DNA from: Bacillaceae bacterium IKA-2
Lineage (GTDB): Bacteria; Bacillota; Bacilli; Bacillales; Anaerobacillaceae
Reading direction: 5' to 3'
Assembly (NCBI GenBank): GCA_031761875.1
Contig: CP134492.1
Coordinates: 2,418,001-2,482,000, forward strand
DNA: 64,000 nt
This document shows positions 29,724-38,656 of this stretch, piece after piece (the first letter of the stretch is position 1; the number at the start of each line of letters is the position of its first letter). A program made the translations under genes and the position numbers. The notes beneath the pieces were generated by a model. It saw only the letters and a list, made by a program, of their open reading frames with translations. It had not been told where the DNA came from and did not search any database.

Positions 29724-29756
29724 AAAAAGGTGATCGGTTTACCCGATCACCTTTTT
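29724..29756 (+). terminator. Rho-independent terminator
   Basis: Perfect arms AAAAAGGTGATCGG / CCGATCACCTTTTT with a 5-base loop and a T-run, just after the 14-codon ORF. Its strength suggests that a real short transcript ends here. Confidence 0.85.
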
Positions 29757-29789
29757 ATTTTCATCCGTTCAGCTTGTCTTATAATAATT

Positions 29790-29927
29790 TTAATTTCCAG
29801 TCCCAAAAGTATCTCTTTCACTAACCTTACTGAATTTTTCTTTAGAATCTAATAAAAGCCCTGTTAAATAAATAGATAAACCAATTCCTAAGCCAATTCC
29901 TAAACCTTTAGTAAACATACTTTTCAT
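29790..29927 (-). CDS. Small membrane protein of unknown function
   Basis: A 45-residue gene (ATG at 29925-29927). The N-terminal half is one glycine-rich hydrophobic helix, KGLGIGLGIGLSIYLTGLLL, followed by a charged tail DSKEKFSKVSERDTFGTGN. AGGAGAGG lies upstream. It sits between selA and selD on the minus strand. No family recognised; a role in the selenium locus is only positional. Confidence 0.5.
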   Translation of the reverse strand: MKSMFTKGLGIGLGIGLSIYLTGLLLDSKEKFSKVSERDTFGTGN

Positions 29928-30117
29928 AAGATCTATCCTCTCCTTTTATTACCTATTATATTTTCTTAAAACCTGTCCACCTAATATTATACAAGAAAAA
30001 GACCTGCATTGTTAATACTTTTTTAATTTTAAAATAACGAATTCATTTATTTATTGCCTTTTCGTTGTCAAAAAACAAAAACTTCGCTTATACTATACCT
30101 TAGGAGGTGAGTAAGAG

Positions 30118-31170
30118 GTGGAAAAGAACCTAATTAAATTAACAAGTATGACAGGTAAAGCCGGTTGAGGATGCAAAATTGGTCCCGAAGACCTGGCACA
30201 AGTTTTGTGTCAATTACCTGAACGAGCACATAACCCTAATGTTTTAGTCGGACTTGAAACATCGGATGATGCCGGAGTATATCAATTAACTGATGATCTT
30301 GCGATTATTCAGTCTCTTGATTTCTTCACTCCTATTGTTGACGATCCATATATGTTTGGACAGATTGCCGCCGCTAATTCACTCAGTGATGTGTATGCAA
30401 TGGGTGGCACTCCACTAACAGTGATGAATATTGTTGGTTTTCCAATAACAAAGTTAGGTCCTGATGTTTTGGCACAAATACTTTGCGGTGCTTCAGATAA
30501 AGTTCATGAAGCAAATGCAAATCTGGTTGGTGGGCACTCGATAGATGACCCAGAACCAAAGTTTGGCTTATCAGTTACAGGAACCGTTAACCCTAAAAAA
30601 ATATGGAAAAATATTGGCGCTAAGCCTGGAGATTCACTAGTTATTACAAAACCAATTGGTGTTGGAATCCAAACAACGGCTATAAAAAAGAACAAACTTA
30701 CTGAGACTCAGTTAAACAAAGTGACAGAAACAATGGCAACTTTAAATGATAAAGTTAGCAAATCTTTACAACAATTTCACCCGAACTCGGTAACAGACAT
30801 TACTGGTTTTGGTTTACTTGGACATGCTTTTGAAATGGCTAAGGGCAGCAATGTTTCATTTAAAATTGAGCTTGGTAAGGTTCCAATATTAGACGGGACT
30901 ATACCATTAGCAAAAGAAGGCATTGTTCCAGGTGGTTCAAAAGCAAACCATCGCTGGCTTCTAAACAATGTAGAATATGGATCAACTATTGAAGAACATG
31001 AACAATGGATTTTATGTGATGCGATTACTTCTGGCGGACTTCTTGTTAGCTTACCTAACGAAGAAGCAAAACTTTATGTAAATGAATTACATAAACTCGG
31101 AATCGACGAAGCTCGAATTATCGGTTTCGTTGAAGAAAAACAAGAAAAGTCAATCTATGTCAGTCGTTAG
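30118..31170 (+). CDS. selD: Selenide, water dikinase SelD, itself a selenoprotein
   Basis: Read from GTG 30118 (after TAGGAGGTGAG) the gene is 350 residues with one in-frame TGA at codon 17, in KAGUGCKIGPEDL, exactly the position of the active-site Cys/Sec of SelD. A hairpin suitable as a bacterial SECIS starts 13 nt after the UGA. SelD makes selenophosphate from selenide and ATP, the donor for SelA and for other selenium pathways. The glycine-rich LETSDDAGVYQL and DFFTPIVDDPYMFG regions are standard. selA, selB and tRNA-Sec elsewhere in the window show that the UGA can be decoded. A conventional annotation would miss the first 29 residues. Confidence 0.95.
30166..30193 (+). promoter_or_regulatory. 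Sec codon and bSECIS hairpin of selD
   Basis: TGA at 30166-30168 is followed by a hairpin at 30181-30193: GGTC, loop CCGAA, GACC. The distance and small apical loop fit bacterial SECIS elements bound by SelB. Read directly from sequence; binding is inferred. Confidence 0.75.
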
Positions 31171-31320
31171 TTAGTTGGACAGTTGGTTAGTAGTTAGTTG
31201 GTTAGGAAGGTCAAAGTCTTTAAGGGCTGTTAGTTTTGCTTTTGACTTTTAGCTTTGCCTTTCCAACTTTCCAACTTTCCAACTTTTTACTTTTTAACTT
31301 TTCCTTTCCAACTTCCCAAA
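31171..31320. repeat. Dispersed GTTGGAAA-family intergenic repeat, copy 3
   Basis: Left part has GTTGG units; inner TTTGCTTTTGACTTTTAGC; right part CCTTTCCAACTTTCCAAC tandem units. It lies between selD and the LysR gene, both plus strand, so unlike copies 1 and 2 it is not between convergent genes. Confidence 0.75.
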
Positions 31321-31332
31321 GAGGTGATCTTT

Positions 31333-32205
31333 TTGAATTTAAAAAGAATAAAAACATTCATGATGGTTTTGGATCATAAAAGCTTTTCAGCAGTTGCAAA
31401 CCTCTTGAACATTAGCCAACCTGCAGTTAGTAAACAGATAAAAACGTTAGAAATCGAATTAGGGTTGCCGCTGTTAAACCGAGAAACCGCGGAGCCAACT
31501 GAAGCTGGAAAAGCCGTTTATCAAAAAGGGAAAACTTTTTTGTATGATTGGGAGGTTCTAGTTGAAGAGTGTCGCCGGCTCCAAGGTAAACTCACTGGCG
31601 CAATTCGAATTGGCGCTAGTACTGTTCCAGGAACATATTTTGTTCCTCGTTTTTTACGAGAATTTTTAAATATTCATCCTAGCGTCGACATTCACTTATC
31701 TGTTCATGAATCAGCAGAGATCACCGAGCTAATTAGGGATGGATCTATCGACGTAGGTTTTGTAGGTAGTAAGCCACTTGGCGATGATTTCATAAGTCAT
31801 GTCGTAAAAAGAGATCATTTCATTTTAATTGGACCTACCAATAGTGAAGATATAACCGACTTAGCAGCCGTTAAAGGGTTGCCATTTATTTTCCGTAGTG
31901 GCAAATCAGGAACTTGGCAAGGTGTCGAAAAAAGTCTAAGCACATTGGGAATTTCTATGAATGAATTACATTGTATTGCAAAAGTGAAAACGACAGAAGC
32001 TGTCCTCAGTATGGTGGAAGCCGAGCTAGGTTATTCTGTTGTATCTAGTATTGCTGCTACTCAAGCAATGAAACATGGCCGAATTAAAATGATTCAACAA
32101 CTGCCTTTTGAACGTAGCTTTTATCTAACTTATTTACACTCAAAAAAACTCCATCCGGCCGTTGAATCCTTTGTTTCTATTTGTGCTAAAGAAGCACTAG
32201 ACTAA
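31333..32205 (+). CDS. LysR-family transcriptional regulator
   Basis: This 290-residue LTTR starts at TTG 31333 after GAGGTGAT; an upstream in-frame start would translate part of the repeat. The N-terminal winged HTH has FSAVANLLNISQPAVSKQIKTLE; the rest is a periplasmic-binding-like effector domain with GASTVPGTYFVPRFLREF. It resembles CysL/CysB-like regulators of sulfur metabolism. Its position directly after selD suggests control of selenium or sulfur genes, which is inference. Confidence 0.85.
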   Translation: MNLKRIKTFMMVLDHKSFSAVANLLNISQPAVSKQIKTLEIELGLPLLNRETAEPTEAGKAVYQKGKTFLYDWEVLVEECRRLQGKLTGAIRIGASTVPGTYFVPRFLREFLNIHPSVDIHLSVHESAEITELIRDGSIDVGFVGSKPLGDDFISHVVKRDHFILIGPTNSEDITDLAAVKGLPFIFRSGKSGTWQGVEKSLSTLGISMNELHCIAKVKTTEAVLSMVEAELGYSVVSSIAATQAMKHGRIKMIQQLPFERSFYLTYLHSKKLHPAVESFVSICAKEALD

Positions 32206-32281
32206 AACCGATCTTGAAAAAGTCCGGTAATCGTTAATCGTCGTAACATAGCAGTCGTGCCACTATAATTTTAACCGTATT

Positions 32282-32323
32282 AAAAAAATCTCCTATCAGG
32301 ATAATCTGACAGGAGATTTTTTT
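32282..32323. terminator. Bidirectional terminator between LysR and glycosyltransferase genes
   Basis: AAAAAAATCTCCT..TCAG pairs with CTGA..AGGAGATTTTTTT. A-run and T-run on both sides fit two convergent genes. Confidence 0.85.
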
Positions 32324-33393
32324 CACCGTAACGAAATTTGTTCATATAATCGCATATAGGTATTAACTTCTTCTTCTAAAGTATGATTCCCCCTTACATA
32401 TTCCCGGCCCTGGCTAGCAATTTGTTGATATAAGCTGCAATTACTTAATAACTCATTAAGTTGATCATAAACTTGATCGACATCATCAAACAAGAAGCCT
32501 GTTTCACGGTGACGGACAATACTTCTATTGCCACCATTATTTCTCGCTAAAACCGGTTTTCCTATCAACATTGCTTCAAGAAGTGCTAATGATTGTCCTT
32601 CTGAAAATGATGAATTTATGACAATATCACTTTGCTCATAAATCGAAATCATTTGTGCCAGAGGAATCTCTTCATAATAAGTAATCCAAGAATACTTTTC
32701 AATTGCTCTTTTCACTTCTTTTAATACGGATCCTTCTATAGATGCGCCTACAATCGTAAATGTCAAAGCTGGAAAGTGTTCCTTCAACTTAATCAACGCT
32801 GGCAGAACAAATAAAACATCCTTTACTTCCCTCAATCCTGCTGGTAGAACAATTTTCGGTCCTGTTTCAGAAAGCTTTAATATTTTGTTTGAATCGTCAT
32901 CTGTTAACTGAGGGAACCAGACACTTTGCTTAATGATAAAAATCTTTTCATTCAGATTTCCATATACGTCTATCAATTTCTGTTTCGCATCTTCACTATA
33001 AACGGTAATTGCAGCTGCGTTTTTTAAAACATTCCCAATCTGCTCTTTATATTCAGGTAAAAAAATATCAATATTGACATCAGTACCACCTGAAGTAACC
33101 AGATAAGGTATTTTAATATCAACTTTATTCTTCTCTAGCCACTCGGCAAAACGACGAAAATGTAACACATGAAGAAGTTGACTTTTTTCCATTTGTACTA
33201 CTAAATCAGCAGTAAACGATTGTTCATCGTAAGCAACAACATTTGTGCGAATCTGGTGTTTCAACTTCAATCCTGTAACGATCCTCTTTGCCGTTGTTGA
33301 ATTACCACGTCCTTGATCATAAAAAGGTGTTAAAAATGTTAATGCGAATGCTTCTGCTTCATTTCTGTCGACTTTTACAATTTGTTTATCCAT
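32323..33393 (-). CDS. GT-B glycosyltransferase, SenB-like selenosugar synthase candidate
   Basis: This 356-residue GT-B enzyme overlaps the 3' end of selB by 19 bp, so it is in the selB operon. The N-terminal half has RGNSTTAKRIVTGL, HVLHFRRFAEWL, LVTSGGTDVNID and ITVYSEDAKQKL; the C-terminal half has INSSFSEGQSLALLEAM, the UDP-sugar binding E-x7-E-like loop. The GN-x-TTA-x-R, LHxRRF and TGTD series parallels SenB, the selenosugar synthase that joins selenophosphate to a UDP-sugar. Location between selD and selB supports a selenium role. An ordinary family 4 glycosyltransferase is the alternative. Confidence 0.6.
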   Translation of the reverse strand: MDKQIVKVDRNEAEAFALTFLTPFYDQGRGNSTTAKRIVTGLKLKHQIRTNVVAYDEQSFTADLVVQMEKSQLLHVLHFRRFAEWLEKNKVDIKIPYLVTSGGTDVNIDIFLPEYKEQIGNVLKNAAAITVYSEDAKQKLIDVYGNLNEKIFIIKQSVWFPQLTDDDSNKILKLSETGPKIVLPAGLREVKDVLFVLPALIKLKEHFPALTFTIVGASIEGSVLKEVKRAIEKYSWITYYEEIPLAQMISIYEQSDIVINSSFSEGQSLALLEAMLIGKPVLARNNGGNRSIVRHRETGFLFDDVDQVYDQLNELLSNCSLYQQIASQGREYVRGNHTLEEEVNTYMRLYEQISLR

Positions 33394-35303
33394 CGCTCAT
33401 ACTCCACTTTTTGCCATTGTCGTTTTGTCTCTCTTCTTACTGTTAATTTTAACCGGTCTAACAACTCCATAAATGGTACTAAATATTTTCGAGATAGCTT
33501 TAATACTTCCTTTGCATCCTGAAGCTCGAATTCAACTGCTGTTTTTTCATATAATAATTTGGCTGCAGCTTGTATATGTGAGGCGCAAACAAGATGCTTT
33601 TCATCTAAACTATATGCCTTTTTCGTTCTAAGCAAATAATGCTTTAAATCTTCCTGGTACTCAGTTGGTAGTTGCGCTCGTCCGACAATCTGCTCCCAGC
33701 CCTCCACTTGCATTTCTTGAGCCTCAATTTCCTTAACAACTTGTTCCATCCGCTTTGCCCACTTTGTCGGAAAATGTGGGTCAAAGTTTGCCAAAGCGAT
33801 ATATTGTCCACGCTTTTGAAGCTGCTCGTCTTTTTCACTTTTTACAAGGCTAAATTCTAAGAGCTTAAGAGGATAGTTTTGTTTTAACATATGTAAAACT
33901 TCTGCCTTACTTTTTCCTTCTCGTAACGAATGTTGTTCATGAAACTCTTCAAGGTCCTGAATAATAAGTTCAATAATTTCAAAATAAATGGCTTTTAAAA
34001 CAATCTCACCTTGATCGCCTTCAATTATCGATGATTTCCCCTTTAGTACTTCGAGACATTCAAGGACAATTTCTATTGGCAAATCTACATGCTTTTCGAT
34101 CTGTTTCACTGTTAGAGATTTTTCTGTTTTCAAAGCATCGATAATTCTTTCTAGAGGGGTGTCCTCCTTTTTACGCTCAAGCATCTCAATTGTCTGATCA
34201 CCAAATTTATATTTCTCACCATTTGGATCAATAACAAAACCACCACCAATTGTTTCTACAGGTGTCGGTCTCCGTAAAATAAAGCGATCCCCGCGTCTTG
34301 TTACAATCGGTTCATCTAAACGAATCTGACATAAAATCGTTTCATTTGCATCCCCTGCTAATTCATTACGATCAAAGAAAACGATTTGGCCGTAAACTTC
34401 TGAAGTCCCTAGGTGAAGCTTTATATACCCTCTTTGCTTTAATGGATGATTTAATCCTTTTAGCGATTGTAATGAAACGTCAACCGTTGTAGTCGTTGTA
34501 TATTGTTGAGTTGAAACAAGGACATCTCCACGTTTTACTGTTTCTTTTGAAGCACCACCAAGATTAATCGCAGTCCGCTGTCCAGCAAAGCCCCATTTCT
34601 TTTTCTCATGATGAACTTGAAGCTGTCTCGCTCTTACCTTAATTTTTTGCGGTAATATTTCAAGTATGTCTCCCTCTTGAATCGCCCCTTCATAAATTGT
34701 TCCTCTGACTACTGTTCCTTGACCATGGACGGTAAAGACTTGGTCAATAGGCAGGCGGAATGCCCCTTTTGTATCACGACTAGAGACACCACTAAGTTTA
34801 CCCTCAATAACATCCTTTAGCTCATCGATCCCTTTCTTTGATAAAGAATCAACATACACAAACGGTGCTCCTTCTAAAAAAGTTCCCTCTACTTCTAGGG
34901 AAACATCTTCTTGAACTAACTCAAGCATCTCTTCATCAACACGATCAATCTTTGTTACAACGACGATCCCATTTTCGATTCCTAAAAGTGATAAAATATT
35001 TAAATGCTCCTTCGTTTGCGGCATAACCCCTTCATCAGCACTTACGATAAGCAGGACTAAATCAATTCCAGCAACACCAGCAATCATCTGCCGAATAAAG
35101 CGTTCATGACCAGGTACATCGATAACCGAAACTTGGATGTCGCCTTTAAGCTTTAAAGGAGCGAAACCTAGTTCAATGGAAATACTTCTTTCTTTTTCTT
35201 CTTTCAATCGATCTGTATCAATATTTGTCAACGCTTTCGTTAGCGTAGTTTTTCCATGATCAATGTGTCCAGCCATACCAATAGTGTAAAACCGTTCTCC
35301 CAT
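33375..35303 (-). CDS. selB: Selenocysteine-specific elongation factor SelB
   Basis: This 642-residue protein has an EF-Tu-like GTPase (GHIDHGKTTLTKAL; DVPGHERFIRQM; VVTKIDRVD), domains II/III, and about 250 C-terminal residues of winged-helix repeats that bind the bacterial SECIS hairpin. It delivers Sec-tRNA(Sec) to UGA codons. It is full length and the ATG is well placed. It is the first gene of a pair with the glycosyltransferase. The tRNA it serves is encoded at 46.1 kb. Confidence 0.97.
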   Translation of the reverse strand: MGERFYTIGMAGHIDHGKTTLTKALTNIDTDRLKEEKERSISIELGFAPLKLKGDIQVSVIDVPGHERFIRQMIAGVAGIDLVLLIVSADEGVMPQTKEHLNILSLLGIENGIVVVTKIDRVDEEMLELVQEDVSLEVEGTFLEGAPFVYVDSLSKKGIDELKDVIEGKLSGVSSRDTKGAFRLPIDQVFTVHGQGTVVRGTIYEGAIQEGDILEILPQKIKVRARQLQVHHEKKKWGFAGQRTAINLGGASKETVKRGDVLVSTQQYTTTTTVDVSLQSLKGLNHPLKQRGYIKLHLGTSEVYGQIVFFDRNELAGDANETILCQIRLDEPIVTRRGDRFILRRPTPVETIGGGFVIDPNGEKYKFGDQTIEMLERKKEDTPLERIIDALKTEKSLTVKQIEKHVDLPIEIVLECLEVLKGKSSIIEGDQGEIVLKAIYFEIIELIIQDLEEFHEQHSLREGKSKAEVLHMLKQNYPLKLLEFSLVKSEKDEQLQKRGQYIALANFDPHFPTKWAKRMEQVVKEIEAQEMQVEGWEQIVGRAQLPTEYQEDLKHYLLRTKKAYSLDEKHLVCASHIQAAAKLLYEKTAVEFELQDAKEVLKLSRKYLVPFMELLDRLKLTVRRETKRQWQKVEYERWINKL

Positions 35304-35675
35304 TTATAAGTACCAGCCTTTCTATCTTTTTTTATGTAGATAAGGGTGATGAACTAACCATTATACTTTACTCTGAAAAAGACGTTGGTTGCAAGGGAAA
35401 AGGTTAGAAAGTTGGAAACTATAAAAGTTGGAAAGGAAGCTCAAAAGAAAGTTCAAAAGCATTATAAATGTAGTTGATATTATCGTTTGTTTTAGGAATT
35501 TCTTTTTTTTCAACTTCCAACCAATTGAGTGAATTTCATAATACCAATAAAATAGCGATATCAAGCTATATCTAGTTGAGAACGCTTTAACTCAACTAGA
35601 TATAATATCCTAATGGCACAAAATAAGAATTATGAAATTCATTAAATTAGTGATTTACTACTTTTTGAATGCGCC
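35304..35675. repeat. Intergenic region with GTTGGAAA repeat copy 4 and a CTCAACT hairpin
   Basis: About 35395-35525 is a shorter, more degenerate copy of the dispersed repeat (AGAAAGTTGGAAAC, AGTTGGAAAGGAAGCTCAAA, then TTTTTTCAACTTCCAACC). At 35567-35604 a 14-bp-arm hairpin TATATCTAGTTGAG / CTCAACTAGATATA follows, which probably ends the hemolysin-type gene on the minus strand or is the same element family as at 12.66 and 13.26 kb. No gene seen. Confidence 0.65.
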
Positions 35676-36932
35676 TTAGTGGAGATTTTCCTTAACGATA
35701 AACTGGCGAATTCTTTTTCCATCCATTAAAAAAACTTTAATCGTTAAATGATGATAATTAATTTCTTCCCCAACGATAGGTATTTTTTCTAGTTTCTCAA
35801 CGATCCAACCACCAAGAGAATGATATGAGCTTTTGGGATGAGGAACATTCATAAGTAGACAAAATTCAGTTAATGAAAAGTCAGCAGAAAATTGGTAGGT
35901 TTGATCATCAATTTGATTCATAATACTAAATTTTTCATCATGCTCATCCCAAATTTCACCGACAATTTCTTCTAAAATATCTTCCATTGTTATTAACCCT
36001 TCTGTTCCACCAAATTCATCGATGACTATCGCCATATGGGTTTTATTTTTTTGTAGTTCGGGTAGTAATGAAGAAATTTTCAAGGATTCTACTACGAACA
36101 TCGGTTTTCGCAGAAGCTCTCTCACAGTAAAATTTTTATTTTGAACTAGATTGGCTAAAAATTCTCGTTCTGATAAAATGCCAATGATATTATCGGTTGT
36201 GTCTTCGAAAACTGGAACACGAGAAAATCGTTCTGCTAAAAACATCGTTAAAATCTCATCATGTGCATCATTGACTTCGGCTGCGATCATGTCCATTCTT
36301 GGCGTCAAAATCTCGCCGACGACAATCTCATTAAAGTTTAAAGCACTATGAACAAGCTCTCTTTCTTTTTGATCAATGATACCCTCTTCTTCACTAATAT
36401 TAATCATTACTTTTAGTTCTTCTTCAGTAACCGAAGGAAATTGTTCATTAGCTGTAATGATTTTGGACATTGCTTTTTTTAATGATATAAAAACAACTGT
36501 TATTGGTGATAGTAATTTCATTAATAAAACTAAAATTCCTGAAATTTTTAGAGAGAAAGTCTCAGCATTTTCTTTTGCATACGACTTCGGTAAAATTTCA
36601 CCAAAAACTAATACAAGTGTCGTCATCACAATTGTATTAATGATCATCCCCGTCCCAGCTCCAAAAATATCTGTAGCAAGCTTAGCTGAAATTGTTGCAG
36701 CCCCAATGTTGACGACGTTATTCCCGACTAAAATCGTCGAAAGACCTTTATCAAATTGCTCCGTAATCATCAGCGCATCTTTACTTCCTTTTCGATTTTC
36801 ATCTGCATAATTCTTTAAACGAATTTTATTTACACTTGAAAATGCCGTTTCAGCCGACGAAAAAAAAGCCGACAAAAATAACAGGAAAATTAATAACACC
36901 ATTATAAAATAAGGAAAAGTCTCCAATTGCAT
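35676..36932 (-). CDS. CNNM/CBS-domain transporter (hemolysin C-like)
   Basis: The start is ATG 36932 after GAGGTGG, giving 418 residues. It has an N-terminal DUF21 membrane domain (about 5-200) with SAFFSSAETAFSSVNKIRLK, then a CBS pair starting at PRMDMIAAEV, then a CorC_HlyC domain with IDEFGGTEGLITMEDILEEIVGEIWDE truncated into a normal end. Relatives (YrkA, YhdP, MpfA) are linked to magnesium efflux. The hemolysin label is historic. Confidence 0.9.
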   Translation of the reverse strand: MQLETFPYFIMVLLIFLLFLSAFFSSAETAFSSVNKIRLKNYADENRKGSKDALMITEQFDKGLSTILVGNNVVNIGAATISAKLATDIFGAGTGMIINTIVMTTLVLVFGEILPKSYAKENAETFSLKISGILVLLMKLLSPITVVFISLKKAMSKIITANEQFPSVTEEELKVMINISEEEGIIDQKERELVHSALNFNEIVVGEILTPRMDMIAAEVNDAHDEILTMFLAERFSRVPVFEDTTDNIIGILSEREFLANLVQNKNFTVRELLRKPMFVVESLKISSLLPELQKNKTHMAIVIDEFGGTEGLITMEDILEEIVGEIWDEHDEKFSIMNQIDDQTYQFSADFSLTEFCLLMNVPHPKSSYHSLGGWIVEKLEKIPIVGEEINYHHLTIKVFLMDGKRIRQFIVKENLH

Positions 36933-37216
36933 CACCACCTCGTCCCAAACCGCAAATGATCTATACATTTAAGTTTCCCAATAAGTTTCTAATCATTAAT
37001 TTTGATGAAGAATGTTAAAAAAATTCACACATAAACAACCTTCTAATTTCACGAAGGGTGTTTATGATATTCCCTCAGCACAAAAAAGCTTCGAATTACC
37101 TAGTTTTCTATAACAACGACAAACAAAGGCATATAATAAAAAGAGAATTTATGGTACTATATATTTGTAAGGAAAGCCTATTTTAGCAGATATTAACTGA
37201 AAAAGGAGGGTTATTC

Positions 37217-37606
37217 TTGAGTAGAACCATGAATGAAAATGATGAGGGTAACTTTATCTTAAGGGAAAGGCTAAAAGAGCTTCGTAAAGATAACGCTCTT
37301 ACACAAGCTAAAGTAGCCATACGATTAGGAATTCCTAGGAGCACATATTGTGGATATGAAAAAGGAATGCGAGAAGCTGGTTATCATACTTTAGTGGAGC
37401 TTGCCAACCTATTTAACGTCTCCGTTGACTATTTACTAGGTATTACAAATAAACGCAATCATGAAAACGAAAAAAATGTTGATGTAATTTTAAACTTTGA
37501 TGGTCTTCATTGGAATGGCATTCCATTTACAAATTCCGATATTAAACTAGTCCATGATTTACTTGAAAATATCATTAATGCAAGAGTGAAAAAAGGGAAT
37601 TACTAG
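37217..37606 (+). CDS. XRE-family HTH regulator
   Basis: This 129-residue protein starts at TTG after AAGGAGGG. Residues about 15-75 are a Cro/CI-type HTH: LRERLKELRKDNALTQAKVAIRLGIPRSTYCGYEKG then LVELANLFNVSVDYLLGITN. The C-terminal 50 residues are acidic then basic and not assigned. Bacillus genomes have many such regulators (SinR/Xre-like). Target unknown. Confidence 0.85.
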   Translation: MSRTMNENDEGNFILRERLKELRKDNALTQAKVAIRLGIPRSTYCGYEKGMREAGYHTLVELANLFNVSVDYLLGITNKRNHENEKNVDVILNFDGLHWNGIPFTNSDIKLVHDLLENIINARVKKGNY

Positions 37607-37610
37607 AAAT

Positions 37611-37841
37611 CTAGAATTCTCTTTTTTTGATTCCATTGTCGATAGTATCTTGTTGTTGAAAATGCCGTAAAAGATGTAACCAACTGCTTATTTTTCGAAT
37701 CAATTCAAGAACGAAGTTCATATTATTTAATTGGAAGGCTAATCGAAAAAATAATGTTGTTTCGTAAAGTCTGTTATGGACATAAATGATATGCTCATTT
37801 TCCCCGACCCTCTCGATATTTAGAATTTTATCTCCCCCCAC
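37611..37841 (-). CDS. Possible small hypothetical protein
   Basis: A 76-residue open frame after GGGGGG, convergent with the XRE gene. It contains ENEHIIYVHNRLYETTLFFRLAFQLNNMNFVLELIRKI, a mildly hydrophobic pattern that could be real protein. No family recognised and no ATG start. Low confidence. Confidence 0.35.
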   Translation of the reverse strand: MGGDKILNIERVGENEHIIYVHNRLYETTLFFRLAFQLNNMNFVLELIRKISSWLHLLRHFQQQDTIDNGIKKREF

Positions 37842-38017
37842 TTATCAATTGATAAGATACTCAATATGAACCAATTATACCATTTTTATATAGAAAACCC
37901 TAATTTTCACTTAAAATAAAACTCATAATGAGTCAAAAACTCTGTATTTTTGATAAATTTACAGTTACAATAGAATGGTATTTTATTTTATTTTTATATT
38001 GTTTGGGGGGAAATTAC

Positions 38018-38479
38018 TTGAGTAGACAACATGAGCTAAAGACTATCATAGATAAGATTATCAATGAGTTTCAACTAAAAGTTGATGATCGCCATAATAT
38101 ATATAGCTTATTACAAGAGTTGAAAAATAGTGGACTGCTAACTCAGACAAAGTTTAAAAAAATAGTAGAAACAGTTACTAAAAACTCAATTAATCTCAAA
38201 TATGAGGAAGAACCATGTCTTGTGTTAAATGACAATTTTGAAATAATTTTTGGTAATGAGCCTTTTTATCAACTAATTGGAATTGAAGTTAACAACAATG
38301 ATACAAACCTATTTAATGAGGGTGAACTAGCTAAGTTAAAAAAAGCAGTAAAACTTGTCAAAGAAACAAATCAAGAGGTTAAATGTAGTCTTAAAATAAG
38401 TACATTAACCAAGAAAGCTCACGCCGTAATTATGCCAAATACAATAGAAGGACATTATTATGTGATTTTCAAAATGTAA
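38018..38479 (+). CDS. Hypothetical protein with PAS-like C-terminal domain
   Basis: This 153-residue protein starts at TTG 38018 after a GGGGGG run; the open frame goes further up but without a site. The N-terminal half is helical (HELKTIIDKIINEFQLKV), the C-terminal half starts PCLVLNDNFEIIFGNEPFYQLIGIE, typical of a PAS fold. No output domain is present, so it may be a small sensor or adaptor. It directly precedes the selenoprotein gene on the same strand, about 180 bp away. Confidence 0.6.
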   Translation: MSRQHELKTIIDKIINEFQLKVDDRHNIYSLLQELKNSGLLTQTKFKKIVETVTKNSINLKYEEEPCLVLNDNFEIIFGNEPFYQLIGIEVNNNDTNLFNEGELAKLKKAVKLVKETNQEVKCSLKISTLTKKAHAVIMPNTIEGHYYVIFKM

Positions 38480-38656
38480 ACTGGCTACCATTAGCGAAGG
38501 AAAGAATACTTTCGTTGAAGTGTGGCTTTTTTTCTTATTTAGATAAAAGATACCAATTATGCCGCCGATCCTAATCTACAACTTAGTCGATTAAATAGGT
38601 TACAATAAAAATAACGATTTAGTAAATTTTTATTTTCTAGTATGGAGGGATAAAAT

